Shown piece by piece: positions 41,421 to 50,876 of a stretch of DNA of 64,000 nt. The stretch spans positions 62,001-126,000 of the forward strand of contig NZ_JANLNM010000006.1 of the NCBI RefSeq assembly GCF_024701975.1, read 5' to 3'. Made by a program: the position numbers and the translations under genes. This DNA comes from Variovorax sp. ZS18.2.2. GTDB lineage: Bacteria; Pseudomonadota; Gammaproteobacteria; Burkholderiales; Burkholderiaceae_C. The notes under the pieces were generated by a model, which saw only the letters and a list, made by a program, of their open reading frames with translations, was not told the DNA's origin and ran no database searches. Position 1 is the first letter of the stretch; every line of letters starts with the position of its first letter.

Positions 41421-42707
41421 ATGGTCGCCGACTCCCGCATTCCCAATTTCCGCGCACTCACGCCCGCGCAGCGCTTTGCCCATATTGCCAAGGCCGCATC
41501 GCTCACCGACGACGAGGTGGCGCTGCTCGCCCAGCCCGGCGCGCTGAGCGTGGACCGCGCCAACGGCATGGTCGAGAACGTGATCGGCACCTTCGAGCTG
41601 CCGCTGGGCGTGGCCGGCAACTTCACCGTGAACGGGCGCGACTACCTCGTGCCGATGGCGGTGGAAGAGCCCTCGGTGGTGGCCGCCGCCTCCTTCATGG
41701 CCAAGCTGGCGCGCGAAGGCGGCGGCTTCGAGGCCTCGAGCACCGGGCCGCTGATGCGCGCCCAGGTGCAGGTGATCGGCATCACCGACCCCTACGGCGC
41801 ACGGCTCGCGCTGCTGCGTGCGCGCGAAGAAATCCTGGCCGTGGCGAACAGCCGCGACAAGGTGCTGATCGGCCTGGATGGCGGCTGCCGCGACATCGAG
41901 GTGCATGTGTTCGGCGACACGCCGCGCGGCGCGATGGTGGTGATGCACCTCATCGTCGACGTGCGCGACGCGATGGGCGCGAACACCGTCAACACCATGG
42001 CCGAGGCGGTGTCGCCGCTGGTCGAGAAGCTCACGGGCGGCACGGTCCTCCTGCGCATCCTGTCGAACCTGGCGGACCTGCGGCTGGCGCGTGCGCGCGT
42101 GCGGCTCGCACCTTCCGTGCTGGCCACGCGCGAGCGCAGCGGCGAAGAGGTGGTCGAGGGTGTGATCGATGCGTACACCTTCGCGGCCATCGACCCCTAC
42201 CGCGCAGCCACGCACAACAAGGGCATCATGAACGGCGTCGACCCGGTGATCGTCGCGACCGGCAACGACTGGCGCGCGGTGGAAGCCGGCGCGCATGCCT
42301 ATGCCTGCCGCAGTGGCCGCTACACCTCACTGACCACGTGGGAGAAGGACACGACAGGCGCGCTGGTCGGCACGATCGAGATGCCCATGCCAGTGGGCCT
42401 CGTTGGCGGCGCCACGAAGACGCATCCGCTCGCGCGGCTCGCGCTGAAGATCCTCGATGTGAAGTCCGCGCAGGAGCTCGGCGAAGTCGCGGTCGCCGTC
42501 GGCCTCGCGCAGAACCTGGGCGCCTTGCGCGCGCTTGCCACCGAAGGCATCCAGCGCGGCCACATGGCGCTGCATGCCCGCAACATCGCACTGGTCGCGG
42601 GCGCCACCGGCGACGAGATCGACAGCATCGCCAGGCAGATGGCCGCCGAGCACGACGTGCGCACCGACCGCGCCGTGGCGCTGCTCGAAGCGCTGCGCAA
42701 GAAGTAA
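41421..42707 (+). CDS. mvaA: Hydroxymethylglutaryl-CoA reductase, degradative (class II)
   Basis: The 428-residue enzyme matches class II HMG-CoA reductase, as in Pseudomonas mevalonii, which oxidises mevalonate to HMG-CoA with NAD. Visible are RANGMVENVIGTFELPLGVAGNF, the cofactor segment DAMGANTVNTMAE (about 183-195), GNDWRAVEAGAHAYA and the C-terminal HMALHARNIAL with the catalytic histidine. This bacterium would not use it for isoprenoid synthesis. The following genes encode a small membrane protein and a TctA-type permease, suggesting uptake and breakdown of mevalonate. A divergent MocR gene may regulate it. Confidence 0.93.
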   Translation: MVADSRIPNFRALTPAQRFAHIAKAASLTDDEVALLAQPGALSVDRANGMVENVIGTFELPLGVAGNFTVNGRDYLVPMAVEEPSVVAAASFMAKLAREGGGFEASSTGPLMRAQVQVIGITDPYGARLALLRAREEILAVANSRDKVLIGLDGGCRDIEVHVFGDTPRGAMVVMHLIVDVRDAMGANTVNTMAEAVSPLVEKLTGGTVLLRILSNLADLRLARARVRLAPSVLATRERSGEEVVEGVIDAYTFAAIDPYRAATHNKGIMNGVDPVIVATGNDWRAVEAGAHAYACRSGRYTSLTTWEKDTTGALVGTIEMPMPVGLVGGATKTHPLARLALKILDVKSAQELGEVAVAVGLAQNLGALRALATEGIQRGHMALHARNIALVAGATGDEIDSIARQMAAEHDVRTDRAVALLEALRKK

Positions 42708-42805
42708 GCAGCTAACGCGGGAGAGCCCCGCACGACGGACCGCGGCCGAAACCGCGGCGGCCGCGCAGGCGGCCGTCACATAACCAAAGACGGAGACATC
42801 AGGAA

Positions 42806-43258
42806 ATGAACGCAGACAGTGCAACGCCCGCCCGTTGGCGGCTGGTGGAGATATGGGGCGACACCGCCGACCTGGGCCACCTCGCCTGGTCGATCGTCAT
42901 CGGCGTCGTCGTGAGCCTAACGGGTTACCTCGTAGCAAGCCGCGTGCTCGCGAGCGTGGTGAGCACACCCGAGCTGGCGCGCGCCTACGCCATGCTCGCG
43001 GGCCTCGGCGGCTGCGTGGTCTCGGGCGTGATCTGCGCCAAGCTCTTTGCACCGAAGCGCGAAGTGGTCGAGGGCACCGACCCCGATCCGCGCTGGCGCG
43101 AGGAAGTGCTGGCCGAACTGGCCGGCGAGCACGGCGACCTGGGCTCGGTGGACGACCTGCCGCCATCGGTGGTGCGCGAGATGAAGGAACTGGAAATCTA
43201 CGACCTGTTCGCGTCGTACAAGCCCCGCGCTCGCAATACCGAAGGAGCCGCACCATGA
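42806..43258 (+). CDS. Small membrane protein with two helices, partner of TctA-like permease
   Basis: The 150-residue protein has two membrane helices (about 28-48 and 60-80) and an acidic cytosolic tail (REEVLAELAGEHGDLGSVDDLPPSVVREMKELEIYDLF). It is in the place of the small subunit TctB of tripartite tricarboxylate transporters, but TctB normally has four helices, and I see no sequence likeness. Its end overlaps the permease start by four bases (ATGA), which argues for one complex. AGGAAATG-type spacing gives only a weak ribosome site. Confidence 0.75.
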   Translation: MNADSATPARWRLVEIWGDTADLGHLAWSIVIGVVVSLTGYLVASRVLASVVSTPELARAYAMLAGLGGCVVSGVICAKLFAPKREVVEGTDPDPRWREEVLAELAGEHGDLGSVDDLPPSVVREMKELEIYDLFASYKPRARNTEGAAP

Positions 43259-44643
43259 TCGAAGCCGCGCTTCTCAACCAGATCCTCGTCGCCACCGGCA
43301 TGGGCCTCGTGGGCGCCATCGTGTTCGCGGCCATCGGCCTCGTCTCGGGCACCGACGAAACCACCACGCTCGCACCGCTCACGCTGCTGGTGGTGCTGCT
43401 GGGCGTGCCGCCCGAAGGCGTGTTCACCTTCTTCCTCGCGGCCGCGGTCGCCAAGCACATGACGCATGCGGTGCCCACTGCGCTGCTCGGCATTCCGGGC
43501 GACACCATGGCCACGCCGCTGCTGCAGGACGCGAACGTGCTGCGCAACCTGGGCGTGCCGCACATCGCGCTGCGCAAGATGGTGTCGGGCGCGATCATCG
43601 CGGCCTTCATCGCGGTGCCGCTGGCCGTGCTGTTCGCGGTGCTGCTCGCGCCCTACGGCGCGGCGATCACCAAGGCAGCGCCGTGGATCTTCGTGGTCGC
43701 GGCCGTGGCCATCGCCTACTTCTCGAGCGGTCGCTGGGCGTCGGTCGCCACGCTGGTGCCGTTCGTGATGGTGATCGTGGCGCTGCAGGCGCTCACCGGC
43801 AAGTACGGCGTGAAGCTCAGCATCAGCTACTTCCTGGGCATCGCGATCGGGCCGCTGGTGGCCGACCTGTTCTCGGTGATCTCGCCCGCGGCGCGTGCGC
43901 GCATGAAGCGCGACAAGGTCCGCACCTTCTCGCTCGCTCCCGATGTGAAGGGCTGGACGGGCTACTTCCCGAACCCGTTCAAGGTGCTCGACCGCACGCA
44001 GGTGAAATGGACCTTCGCGACCGCCACGATCTCCAGCGCCACCTTCGTGTTCAGCCCGGTCGCGATGACGGTGGTACTGGGCGAACTGGTCGGCTCGCGC
44101 ATCAAGCATGCGTACCACCGCCTCACGACCACGCTGGCCGCGCGCAACGGCGTGACCGAGGCGACCTACATCGCCGAGGCGCTGATTCCGCTGATCGCCA
44201 TCGGCCTGCCGCTGAGCCCCGTCGCGGCCGGCCCGGCCGCGCCGCTCTTCAATGCGCCACCGGTGTTCACCATCGACTCGGCCACGGGCCAGACCCACAA
44301 CCTGCACAACCTGCTGAACCACTGGGAGTTCCTCGGCTACGGCATGCTGGCGGTGGTGCTCGCGGCGCTGGTGGCCTATCCGTTCACGATGAACTTCGCG
44401 CGCCGCGCGGCGCTCTTCGTCTCGCGCAAGGTGAGCCACGAAGCGATTATCGCGACCTTCGTCGGATTGATCGTGGTGATCAGCGTGTGGGAAGGCCAGC
44501 TGCTCGGGCTGCTGGTGATCCTCACGATGGGTCTGCTCGGCGGGCTCTTGTCTCGCGCCATCGGCTTCAACACCGGGGTGCAGTTCATGGGCTACTACAC
44601 GGCTGTGCTGACGGTGCCGGCGGTGATCAAGGCCTTCGGCTGA
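43255..44643 (+). CDS. TctA-type permease (tripartite tricarboxylate transporter family)
   Basis: The 462-residue membrane protein has about ten to twelve helices and TctA-like glycine/proline motifs (SGTDETTTLAPLTLLVVLLGVPPEGVFTFFLAAAVAKHMTHAVPTALLGIPGD in pieces). It would move an organic acid across the inner membrane. The neighbouring HMG-CoA reductase suggests mevalonate; no binding protein is in the operon. AAGGAG precedes the ATG. The C-terminal half is more divergent from standard TctA. Confidence 0.85.
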   Translation: MIEAALLNQILVATGMGLVGAIVFAAIGLVSGTDETTTLAPLTLLVVLLGVPPEGVFTFFLAAAVAKHMTHAVPTALLGIPGDTMATPLLQDANVLRNLGVPHIALRKMVSGAIIAAFIAVPLAVLFAVLLAPYGAAITKAAPWIFVVAAVAIAYFSSGRWASVATLVPFVMVIVALQALTGKYGVKLSISYFLGIAIGPLVADLFSVISPAARARMKRDKVRTFSLAPDVKGWTGYFPNPFKVLDRTQVKWTFATATISSATFVFSPVAMTVVLGELVGSRIKHAYHRLTTTLAARNGVTEATYIAEALIPLIAIGLPLSPVAAGPAAPLFNAPPVFTIDSATGQTHNLHNLLNHWEFLGYGMLAVVLAALVAYPFTMNFARRAALFVSRKVSHEAIIATFVGLIVVISVWEGQLLGLLVILTMGLLGGLLSRAIGFNTGVQFMGYYTAVLTVPAVIKAFG

Positions 44644-44680
44644 TTTCGCAAGTGCGGGGCGTGCGTCGCATACTGGCGCG

Positions 44681-46489
44681 ATGCACATCCTCTGGACCTA
44701 CTTGAGGCCGCATGCGCGCCTCGCACTGCTCGCCCTCTTGCTGGCAGGCATCAGCCAGGTGCTGGCGCTGGTCGACCCGATCATCTTCGGCAAGATCATC
44801 GACCGGTACGCCATCCACCGCGACGGCAAGACCGAGGAAGAACTGGTCTCCGGCGTGCTGCGCCTGCTGGCGCTCGCGGTGGGCGTGGCCATCGCCTCGC
44901 GGCTTGCGAAGGCGCTGCAGGAATACATCACCCGGCTGGTGGTGCAGAAGTTCGGCACGCAGATCTTCAACGATGGCTTGCGGCAGGTGCTGCGCCTGAA
45001 GTTCCCCGAGTTCGAGGACCTGCGCAGCGGCGAGACGCTATCGATGCTGCAGAAGGTGCGCGCGGACAGCGAGCGCTTCATCAATGCCTTCATCAACACC
45101 GCGTTCGCGGCCATCGTGGGCATCGGGTTCCTGGTCTGGTATGCGGTGACCAAGCACTGGCTGCTGGTGCCGGTGTTCCTGATCGGCGTGCTGGTGCTGG
45201 GCGGTCTCACGGGCCTCCTGAGCCGCGAGATCAAGACCCAGCAGCGCTCGATCACGCGCGAGACGAATCGCAACTCGGGCTTCATCACCGAGTCGCTGCG
45301 CAACATCGAACTCATCAAGAGCCTGGGGCTGACCTTTCCCGAGATCCGCCGGCTGCAGGCGCAGACCACGCGCATCTTTGCGCTCGAGATGCAGAAGGTG
45401 AAGCGCATCCGGCTCCTGTCGTTCTTGCAGGGCACGACGCTGAGCCTCTTGAAGCTGGCGGTGCTGTTCGCGTTGCTGTGGCTGATCTTTCGCGACGTGC
45501 TGAGCACGGGCGAGCTGATCGCGATGCAGTTCATCTCGGTCGCGATCTTCGCGCCGCTGCAGGAGCTGGGCAACATCATCCTGGCGTGGCGCGAAGCCGA
45601 GGCGTCGCTGTTGAACTTCGAAGCGCTGATGCAGAAGCCGATCGAGCGGCGGCCCGAGTCGCCGATCAGCATCGGGCCGGTCACCCACCTGCGCTTTGCG
45701 GACGTGAGCTTTCGCCACAAGGGCGCCACGGACAACGCGCTCGACGATGTGTCGTTCGAGGCGGGCCTGGGCGACACCATCGCCTTCGTCGGACCTTCGG
45801 GCTCGGGCAAGTCGACGCTGGTGAAGCTGCTGGTGGGCCTGTACACGCCCGCGAGCGGCGAGGTGTTCTACAACGACATTTCGACGCGCGACCTGCGCTA
45901 CAACCAGGCGCGCCGGCAGATCGGCTTCGTGACGCAGGAGACGCATCTCTTCGCGGGCACGATCCGCGAGAACCTGCAGCTCGTGAAGCCCGATGCCACC
46001 GACGAAGAGATCCTCGAAGCCATGCGGCAGGCCTCGTGCGCGTACCTCGCCGAGAAGTCGCCCGAGGGGCTGGACACGCCCATCGGCGAGCGCGGCATGA
46101 AGCTCTCGGGCGGCGAGAAGCAGCGGCTGTCGATCGCGCGGGCGCTGGTGCGGGAGCCGCGCCTTCTGATCTTCGACGAGGCCACCTCGGCGCTCGACTC
46201 GCTGACGGAAGAGCAGATCACCGCCACGGTGCGCGAGATTTCGGCGCGCAGCACGCAGATCACCATCCTGATCGCGCACCGGCTCTCGACGATCATGCAT
46301 GCGGGCACGATCCACGTGCTGGAGAAGGGGCGCATCGTCGAGAGCGGCACGCATGCGGCGCTGCTCGAAGGCAAGGGGCTGTACTACGCGATGTGGCGCC
46401 AGCAGATCGGCGAGCGGCCGGTGCCGCGCGTACAGGACATCGAGCCCGTTGCCATTGCCGAACCGCCCGGCGAGCCGGAGCCGGCCTGA
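44681..46489 (+). CDS. ABC exporter, fused permease and ATPase
   Basis: The 602-residue protein has an ABC-exporter transmembrane domain with about six helices (1-320) and a nucleotide-binding domain (about 330-590). The latter has Walker A GPSGSGKST, Q-loop FVTQETHLFAGT, signature LSGGEKQR, Walker B LLIFDEATSALD and the H-loop IAHRLST. It should work as a homodimer that exports a hydrophobic or peptide substrate, or lipid. It begins 37 bases after the TctA-like gene but is probably separate in function. It is convergent with the AsmA-like gene. Confidence 0.92.
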   Translation: MHILWTYLRPHARLALLALLLAGISQVLALVDPIIFGKIIDRYAIHRDGKTEEELVSGVLRLLALAVGVAIASRLAKALQEYITRLVVQKFGTQIFNDGLRQVLRLKFPEFEDLRSGETLSMLQKVRADSERFINAFINTAFAAIVGIGFLVWYAVTKHWLLVPVFLIGVLVLGGLTGLLSREIKTQQRSITRETNRNSGFITESLRNIELIKSLGLTFPEIRRLQAQTTRIFALEMQKVKRIRLLSFLQGTTLSLLKLAVLFALLWLIFRDVLSTGELIAMQFISVAIFAPLQELGNIILAWREAEASLLNFEALMQKPIERRPESPISIGPVTHLRFADVSFRHKGATDNALDDVSFEAGLGDTIAFVGPSGSGKSTLVKLLVGLYTPASGEVFYNDISTRDLRYNQARRQIGFVTQETHLFAGTIRENLQLVKPDATDEEILEAMRQASCAYLAEKSPEGLDTPIGERGMKLSGGEKQRLSIARALVREPRLLIFDEATSALDSLTEEQITATVREISARSTQITILIAHRLSTIMHAGTIHVLEKGRIVESGTHAALLEGKGLYYAMWRQQIGERPVPRVQDIEPVAIAEPPGEPEPA

Positions 46490-46498
46490 CGCACGGCG

Positions 46499-47842
46499 TC
46501 AGCGCTGCGAGGCCGGCGGCTTGCGCGGCTTCGGCGCCGGCTTCTTCTCGGGCTCGCCGCCGCCGAACAGCTTCTCGACCTGCTGCCCCACGCGCGCGCC
46601 GATGGCCGTGCCCACGCCCGGCAGCACCGCGCTGCCGACCGCAGCGCCCGCGAGCGCGCCGCCGGTCAACGACACCTCGGGGTCGCTCACGCTGCCGCCG
46701 ATCTTCAGCGGCACGCCGACCACGCCATCGACCAGGTCCACCGCGATATCGCCCTCCATCTTGCGATTGAAGAGCCGCAGGTTGCCGCTCGCGGTGAGCA
46801 CGCCCGAGCGTGCCTTGAGGTTGGTGTAGCGCATCACGATGCCGTCCTCGGTGCCCTGGGTGTCGAGCGTGCCGGTGAGCTCGTCCAGCGGCGTGGTGCC
46901 GCCGCGGCTGATGCCGACGGTGCTCACGGCCTTGGCGATGTCCAGCCTGGTGAGCGTGGCGGGCTGCACCGAGAAGGTGGTGCGGGTGTGCATGCTGCGC
47001 ATCAGTGCGCCCAACTCGTTGGCCTCGTCGGCCTCGGCCACGAGCGTGGAATGGCCGTTGACCTTGCCCGCCACCGAGGTGCGCCGCCCGAAGGCCTGCA
47101 CCAGCCCTTCGATGTCGACCTGGCGCGGATCGAGTTCGGCCGACAGGCGCAGCTTGCCGCCGGCGGCGGTCTCGAACAGCGTGACGCCGTTCCACGTGCC
47201 GCCGCCCACGTCGATGCGGGTGCGCCAGCGGTCCTGCCCGGCTTCGCGGTCCAGGCGCAGGCGCGCGAGCGGCGTCGCTCCGGCGCGCTCGACGCGGGCC
47301 TGGCGCGGACGCCACTGGGGGTCGAAGGCGATCTCGCCGTCGTAGGCGAGTGCGATGTCGCGCCGGTCGATCCAGACCACGTCGCGCCAGCGCACCAGTT
47401 CCAGCGGAATGGGCGCGAGCGTCCAGGGCGCGGGCAGTGCGATGACGTTGCCACCCTCTTGAGGCTTGGGGCCCTTGCCGCGGAAGGCGCGTATCGACTC
47501 GCGCGGCAGCACGAGGCTTTCGATCTCCAGTTCGTCGACGGCGATGACGCGGTGCAGCAACTCGGTGAGCTTGAGCTGCGCCGTCACGCGTCGCAGGGTG
47601 ACCGGGCGCGGCTGGTCGGTGGCGATGTCGGAGAGCACGAGCACCGGCGTCGGCAAGAGAGCCCAGTGGGCGCCGCCGACCTTCAAGCCGACGCCGAAGC
47701 GTTTCTCGAAGCCCTCGGAAATGCGCGCGGCCACCTCCTCGTCGCTGGGCAGCCGCGCGCTCACGAACCACACCAGCGCACCGATGCCGAGCAACAGGAC
47801 GGCGGCAATGCCGATGAGCCAGCGTCGGAGGGGGTGCTTCAT
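46499..47842 (-). CDS. AsmA-like inner-membrane-anchored protein
   Basis: The 447-residue protein has one N-terminal membrane helix (WLIGIAAVLLLGIGALVWFVSA) followed by an AsmA-type domain (ISEGFEKRFGVGLKVGGAHWALLPTPVLVLSDI) and a repeated beta-strand region facing the periplasm. The C-terminus has a glycine/alanine helix (GGALAGAAVGSAVLPGVGTAIGA) and a basic proline tail. AsmA-like proteins are linked to phospholipid transport to the outer membrane. It is a single gene convergent with the ABC exporter. Confidence 0.85.
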   Translation of the reverse strand: MKHPLRRWLIGIAAVLLLGIGALVWFVSARLPSDEEVAARISEGFEKRFGVGLKVGGAHWALLPTPVLVLSDIATDQPRPVTLRRVTAQLKLTELLHRVIAVDELEIESLVLPRESIRAFRGKGPKPQEGGNVIALPAPWTLAPIPLELVRWRDVVWIDRRDIALAYDGEIAFDPQWRPRQARVERAGATPLARLRLDREAGQDRWRTRIDVGGGTWNGVTLFETAAGGKLRLSAELDPRQVDIEGLVQAFGRRTSVAGKVNGHSTLVAEADEANELGALMRSMHTRTTFSVQPATLTRLDIAKAVSTVGISRGGTTPLDELTGTLDTQGTEDGIVMRYTNLKARSGVLTASGNLRLFNRKMEGDIAVDLVDGVVGVPLKIGGSVSDPEVSLTGGALAGAAVGSAVLPGVGTAIGARVGQQVEKLFGGGEPEKKPAPKPRKPPASQR

Positions 47843-47926
47843 CGGTCCAACTTAGCACGCAAAGGCGACTGCCGTTGTCAGCCGCCGTCGCTATAGTTTC
47901 TGAAACCCTGTCCTCGAAAGAAGCGA

Positions 47927-48349
47927 ATGCGTATCTGGAAAAAAGAGATCTCCGTCGAAGCACTGACCCGCAACCACGTCGGCACCGCCGTGTCCACGCT
48001 GGGCATCGAGTTCCTGGAGGTGGGCGACGACTTCATCCGCGCCCGCGCGCCGGTCGACGAACGCACCCGCCAGCCCTACGGCATCCTGCACGGCGGCGTG
48101 TCGGTGGTGCTGGCCGAGACGCTGGGCTCCTGCGGCGCGCACTACTCGGCCCCCGAGGGCGACCGCGCCGTGGGCCTGGACATCAACGCGAACCACATCC
48201 GCTCGGTCACCAGCGGCTGGGTCATCGGCACCGCGCGACCGGTGCACCGGGGGCGCAGCACGCAGGTCTGGCAGATCGACCTGACGAACGAGGCGGGCGA
48301 GCTCACCTGCGTCTCGCGCATCACCATGGCAGTGCTGCAGCCGCGCTGA
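47927..48349 (+). CDS. Hotdog-fold acyl-CoA thioesterase (PaaI/YbdB-like)
   Basis: The 140-residue protein has the hotdog thioesterase pattern with YGILHGGVSVVLAETLGS, where HGG and the following glutamate form the active site, and GLDINANHIRSV. Family members hydrolyse aryl- or acyl-CoA esters such as hydroxybenzoyl-CoA in YbdB/EntH and MenI. It stands alone between the AsmA-like gene and a long palindrome that begins at its stop codon. Confidence 0.9.
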   Translation: MRIWKKEISVEALTRNHVGTAVSTLGIEFLEVGDDFIRARAPVDERTRQPYGILHGGVSVVLAETLGSCGAHYSAPEGDRAVGLDINANHIRSVTSGWVIGTARPVHRGRSTQVWQIDLTNEAGELTCVSRITMAVLQPR

Positions 48350-48470
48350 GAAGGTGTGAATAAACCTACTGCGCGGTCCGATCTCGCACCTGCGATCCTC
48401 ACCGTACAGAGTACGGCTCCGGTCCTCGGCGCAAGCTCGAACCGCTCGCTACGGTTTCTTCACACCTTCT
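48349..48470. repeat. 122-bp imperfect palindrome
   Basis: The ends form an 18-bp inverted repeat with one mismatch (48349-48366 with 48453-48470, AGAAGGTGTGAA as the perfect outer 12 bp). The centre is CCGTAC-AGA-GTACGG, and much of the rest is weakly complementary. It begins at the thioesterase stop. The whole can fold as one long hairpin; it looks like an interspersed repeat rather than a simple terminator. The remaining gap up to 48608 holds only the permease leader. Confidence 0.75.
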
Positions 48471-48608
48471 GAGCCGGGCACGGCGGGCCCGTCCGCATGG
48501 TTCCTTCTTCTCTTCTCTTGCGGGTGTGTTCAGCGCGGGATTCATCGACCACAATCACGCCCCGGAGCGCGCGGGGCGCCCGCCACAACCAACAAGAGGA
48601 GACAAGCA

Positions 48609-49892
48609 ATGTTCAACTGGACTGAAAAGCCGGTGTCCACACTGGCCGACGGCGCGGTCATCGCGCCCGACGAGCGGCTGCCCTGGCTGCAGACCGGCGC
48701 GATGGGCATCCAGCACGTGATCGCGATGTTCGGCGCCACCGTGCTGGCGCCGATCCTCATGGGCTTCAGCCCCAACATCGCGATCCTGATGAGCGGCATC
48801 GGCACGCTGATCTTCTACTTCGTCACCGGCGGCAAGGTGCCCAGCTACCTGGGCTCGAGCTTCGCGTTCATCGGCGTGGTGATCGCGGCCAGCGGCTACG
48901 CGGGCAAGGGTCCCAACGCCAACATCGCGGTGGCGCTCGGCGGCATCGTGGCCTGCGGGGTGGTCTACATCCTGATCGGGGCGCTGGTGCAGGCCATCGG
49001 CACGGGCTGGATCGAGCGCTTCATGCCGCCCGTGGTCACCGGCGCGGTGGTGGCGGTGATCGGGCTGAACCTGGCGGCCGTGCCGATCAAGAACATGGCG
49101 GCCAGCAACTTCGATTCGTGGATGCAGGCCGTGACCTTCCTGTGCGTCGGGCTGGTGGCGGTGTTCGCGCGGGGCATGCTGCAGCGCCTCCTGATCCTGG
49201 TCGGGCTGATCCTGGCCACGGTGGTCTATGCGGTGCTGACAAACCTGCTGGGCATGGGCAAGCCGGTGGACCTGAGCGGCATCGCCAACGCGGCCTGGTT
49301 CGGCCTGCCGACCTTCACCACGCCGGTGTTCACGGCCAACGCGATGCTGCTCATCGCGCCCGTGGCGATCATCCTCGTGGCGGAAAACCTCGGCCACCTG
49401 AAGGCGGTGACCGCCATGACCGGCCGCAACCTGGACCCCTACATGGGCCGCGCCTTCATCGGCGACGGCATCGCCACCGTGGTGAGCGGCGCCGCGGGCG
49501 GCACGGGCGTGACCACCTATGCCGAGAACATCGGCGTGATGGCGGCCACGCGCATCTACTCGACGGCGGTGTTCGTGGTGGCGGCGGTCATCGCGCTCAT
49601 CCTGGGTTTCAGCCCCAAGTTCGGCGCGCTGATCCAGGCGATTCCGCTGCCGGTGATGGGCGGCGTGAGCATCGTGGTGTTCGGCCTGATCGCCATTGCG
49701 GGCGCGAAGATCTGGGTCGACAACAAGGTCGACTTCTCGCAGAACAAGAACCTGATCGTGGCGGCGATCACGCTGATCATCGGCACCGGCGACTTCACGC
49801 TGAAGTTCGGCGACTTCGCGCTCGGCGGCATCGGGACCGCGACTTTCGGCGCGATCATCCTCTACGCACTGCTGGGCAAGACAAAGAACTGA
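48609..49892 (+). CDS. NCS2 uracil/xanthine permease
   Basis: The 427-residue membrane protein shows NCS2 signatures: QHVIAMFGATVLAPILMG, SSFAFIG, VAENLGHLKAVTAMTGRNLDPYMGRAFIGDG with the family motif, and GGTGVTTYAENIGVMAATR. The Q-H near the start and the N-E-type residues fit a uracil permease (UraA/RutG side) more than a xanthine carrier. It imports a nucleobase by proton symport. GAGGAG lies upstream. It is a single gene. Confidence 0.92.
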   Translation: MFNWTEKPVSTLADGAVIAPDERLPWLQTGAMGIQHVIAMFGATVLAPILMGFSPNIAILMSGIGTLIFYFVTGGKVPSYLGSSFAFIGVVIAASGYAGKGPNANIAVALGGIVACGVVYILIGALVQAIGTGWIERFMPPVVTGAVVAVIGLNLAAVPIKNMAASNFDSWMQAVTFLCVGLVAVFARGMLQRLLILVGLILATVVYAVLTNLLGMGKPVDLSGIANAAWFGLPTFTTPVFTANAMLLIAPVAIILVAENLGHLKAVTAMTGRNLDPYMGRAFIGDGIATVVSGAAGGTGVTTYAENIGVMAATRIYSTAVFVVAAVIALILGFSPKFGALIQAIPLPVMGGVSIVVFGLIAIAGAKIWVDNKVDFSQNKNLIVAAITLIIGTGDFTLKFGDFALGGIGTATFGAIILYALLGKTKN

Positions 49893-50050
49893 GGGGTCGG
49901 CAGCGCGGCGCGAAGTGCGCGCAATCTCGGGCGTTTGCCTCGTAACGTCATGCAAGAAGTGTTGTCTGGAGCGGATCGGGCCGGGCCCGGTCACCGCCCG
50001 GAAGCCCGCGCCCGTTAGACTCCAACGCTTTTCGCACCGACGTTTTCCCA

Positions 50051-50824
50051 ATGGCCGATGTCTCCGCCGCGCGCACCAAGGCGGTTTTCGAATTCAAGAG
50101 CGCCACGCTGCCGCTGATTGCAGTGATCCTCAAGACGTCCGACCTGGACGTGCTGGCCGAGGCGCTCGACGCCCAGCTGGCCGACTCGCCCGATTTCTTC
50201 GAGCAGGAGCCGGTGGTGATCGACCTCTCGCAGCTGCCCGAGCAGGACGAGGATGGCGAAGCCACCGCCCAGCTCGACTTCGCGGCCCTGCGCAGCCTGC
50301 TGGCGCGCCACCAGACCCAGCCGATCGCGGTGCGTGGCGGCAATGCCGCCCAGAATGCCGCGGCGCGCGAAGCCGGCCTTTCGCTGGCCGCCATGCCCGC
50401 CGCGCCCGCGCCCCGGGCCCCCGCCCCGCCGGCCGAGGCCCCGGCCGCGACGCAAGCCCCCCAGATCATTCGCGAAGTGCCGGTGCCGGCCAACGGCACG
50501 CTCCTGATCGACAAGCCGCTGCGCTCGGGCCAGCAGGTCTACGCCCGCGGCGGCGACGTGGTGGTGACGGCGGTGGTGAGCTTCGGCGCCGAAGTCATTG
50601 CCGACGGCAACGTGCATGTGTATGCGCCATTGCGCGGCAAGGCGATTGCGGGCGCGCGCGGCAACACCGAGGCGCGCATCTTCTCCACCTGCATGGAAGC
50701 GCAGCTGGTGGCCATCGCCGGCATCTACCGCACCAACGAAGTGCCGCTGCCGGACCCGGTGCTCGGCAAGTCGGCGCAGGTGCGCCTGGACGGCAAAAAG
50801 CTAGTGATCGACGCGATTCCCTGA
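50051..50824 (+). CDS. minC: Septum site-determining protein MinC
   Basis: MinC inhibits FtsZ assembly away from midcell. The 257-residue protein has the N-terminal FtsZ-acting domain (about 1-110), a proline/alanine-rich linker (about 115-145, APAPRAPAPPAEAP) and the C-terminal beta-helix (LLIDKPLRSGQQVYARGGDVVVTAVVSFGAEVIADGNVHVYAPLRGKAIAGARG) that dimerises and binds MinD. It heads the minCDE operon. Confidence 0.96.
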   Translation: MADVSAARTKAVFEFKSATLPLIAVILKTSDLDVLAEALDAQLADSPDFFEQEPVVIDLSQLPEQDEDGEATAQLDFAALRSLLARHQTQPIAVRGGNAAQNAAAREAGLSLAAMPAAPAPRAPAPPAEAPAATQAPQIIREVPVPANGTLLIDKPLRSGQQVYARGGDVVVTAVVSFGAEVIADGNVHVYAPLRGKAIAGARGNTEARIFSTCMEAQLVAIAGIYRTNEVPLPDPVLGKSAQVRLDGKKLVIDAIP

Positions 50825-50876
50825 CGGACGCGGCGCTCTGAAACCAACAACAGAATCGAAACAAGAAGGAATGGCC

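Noticed and set aside
48349..48470. Palindrome as part of an insertion sequence
   Set aside because: No transposase or target duplication is visible, and the gap is only about 260 bases.
50871..50876. MinD start at 50871
   Set aside because: The ribosome site touches this ATG; spacing is right only for 50877.
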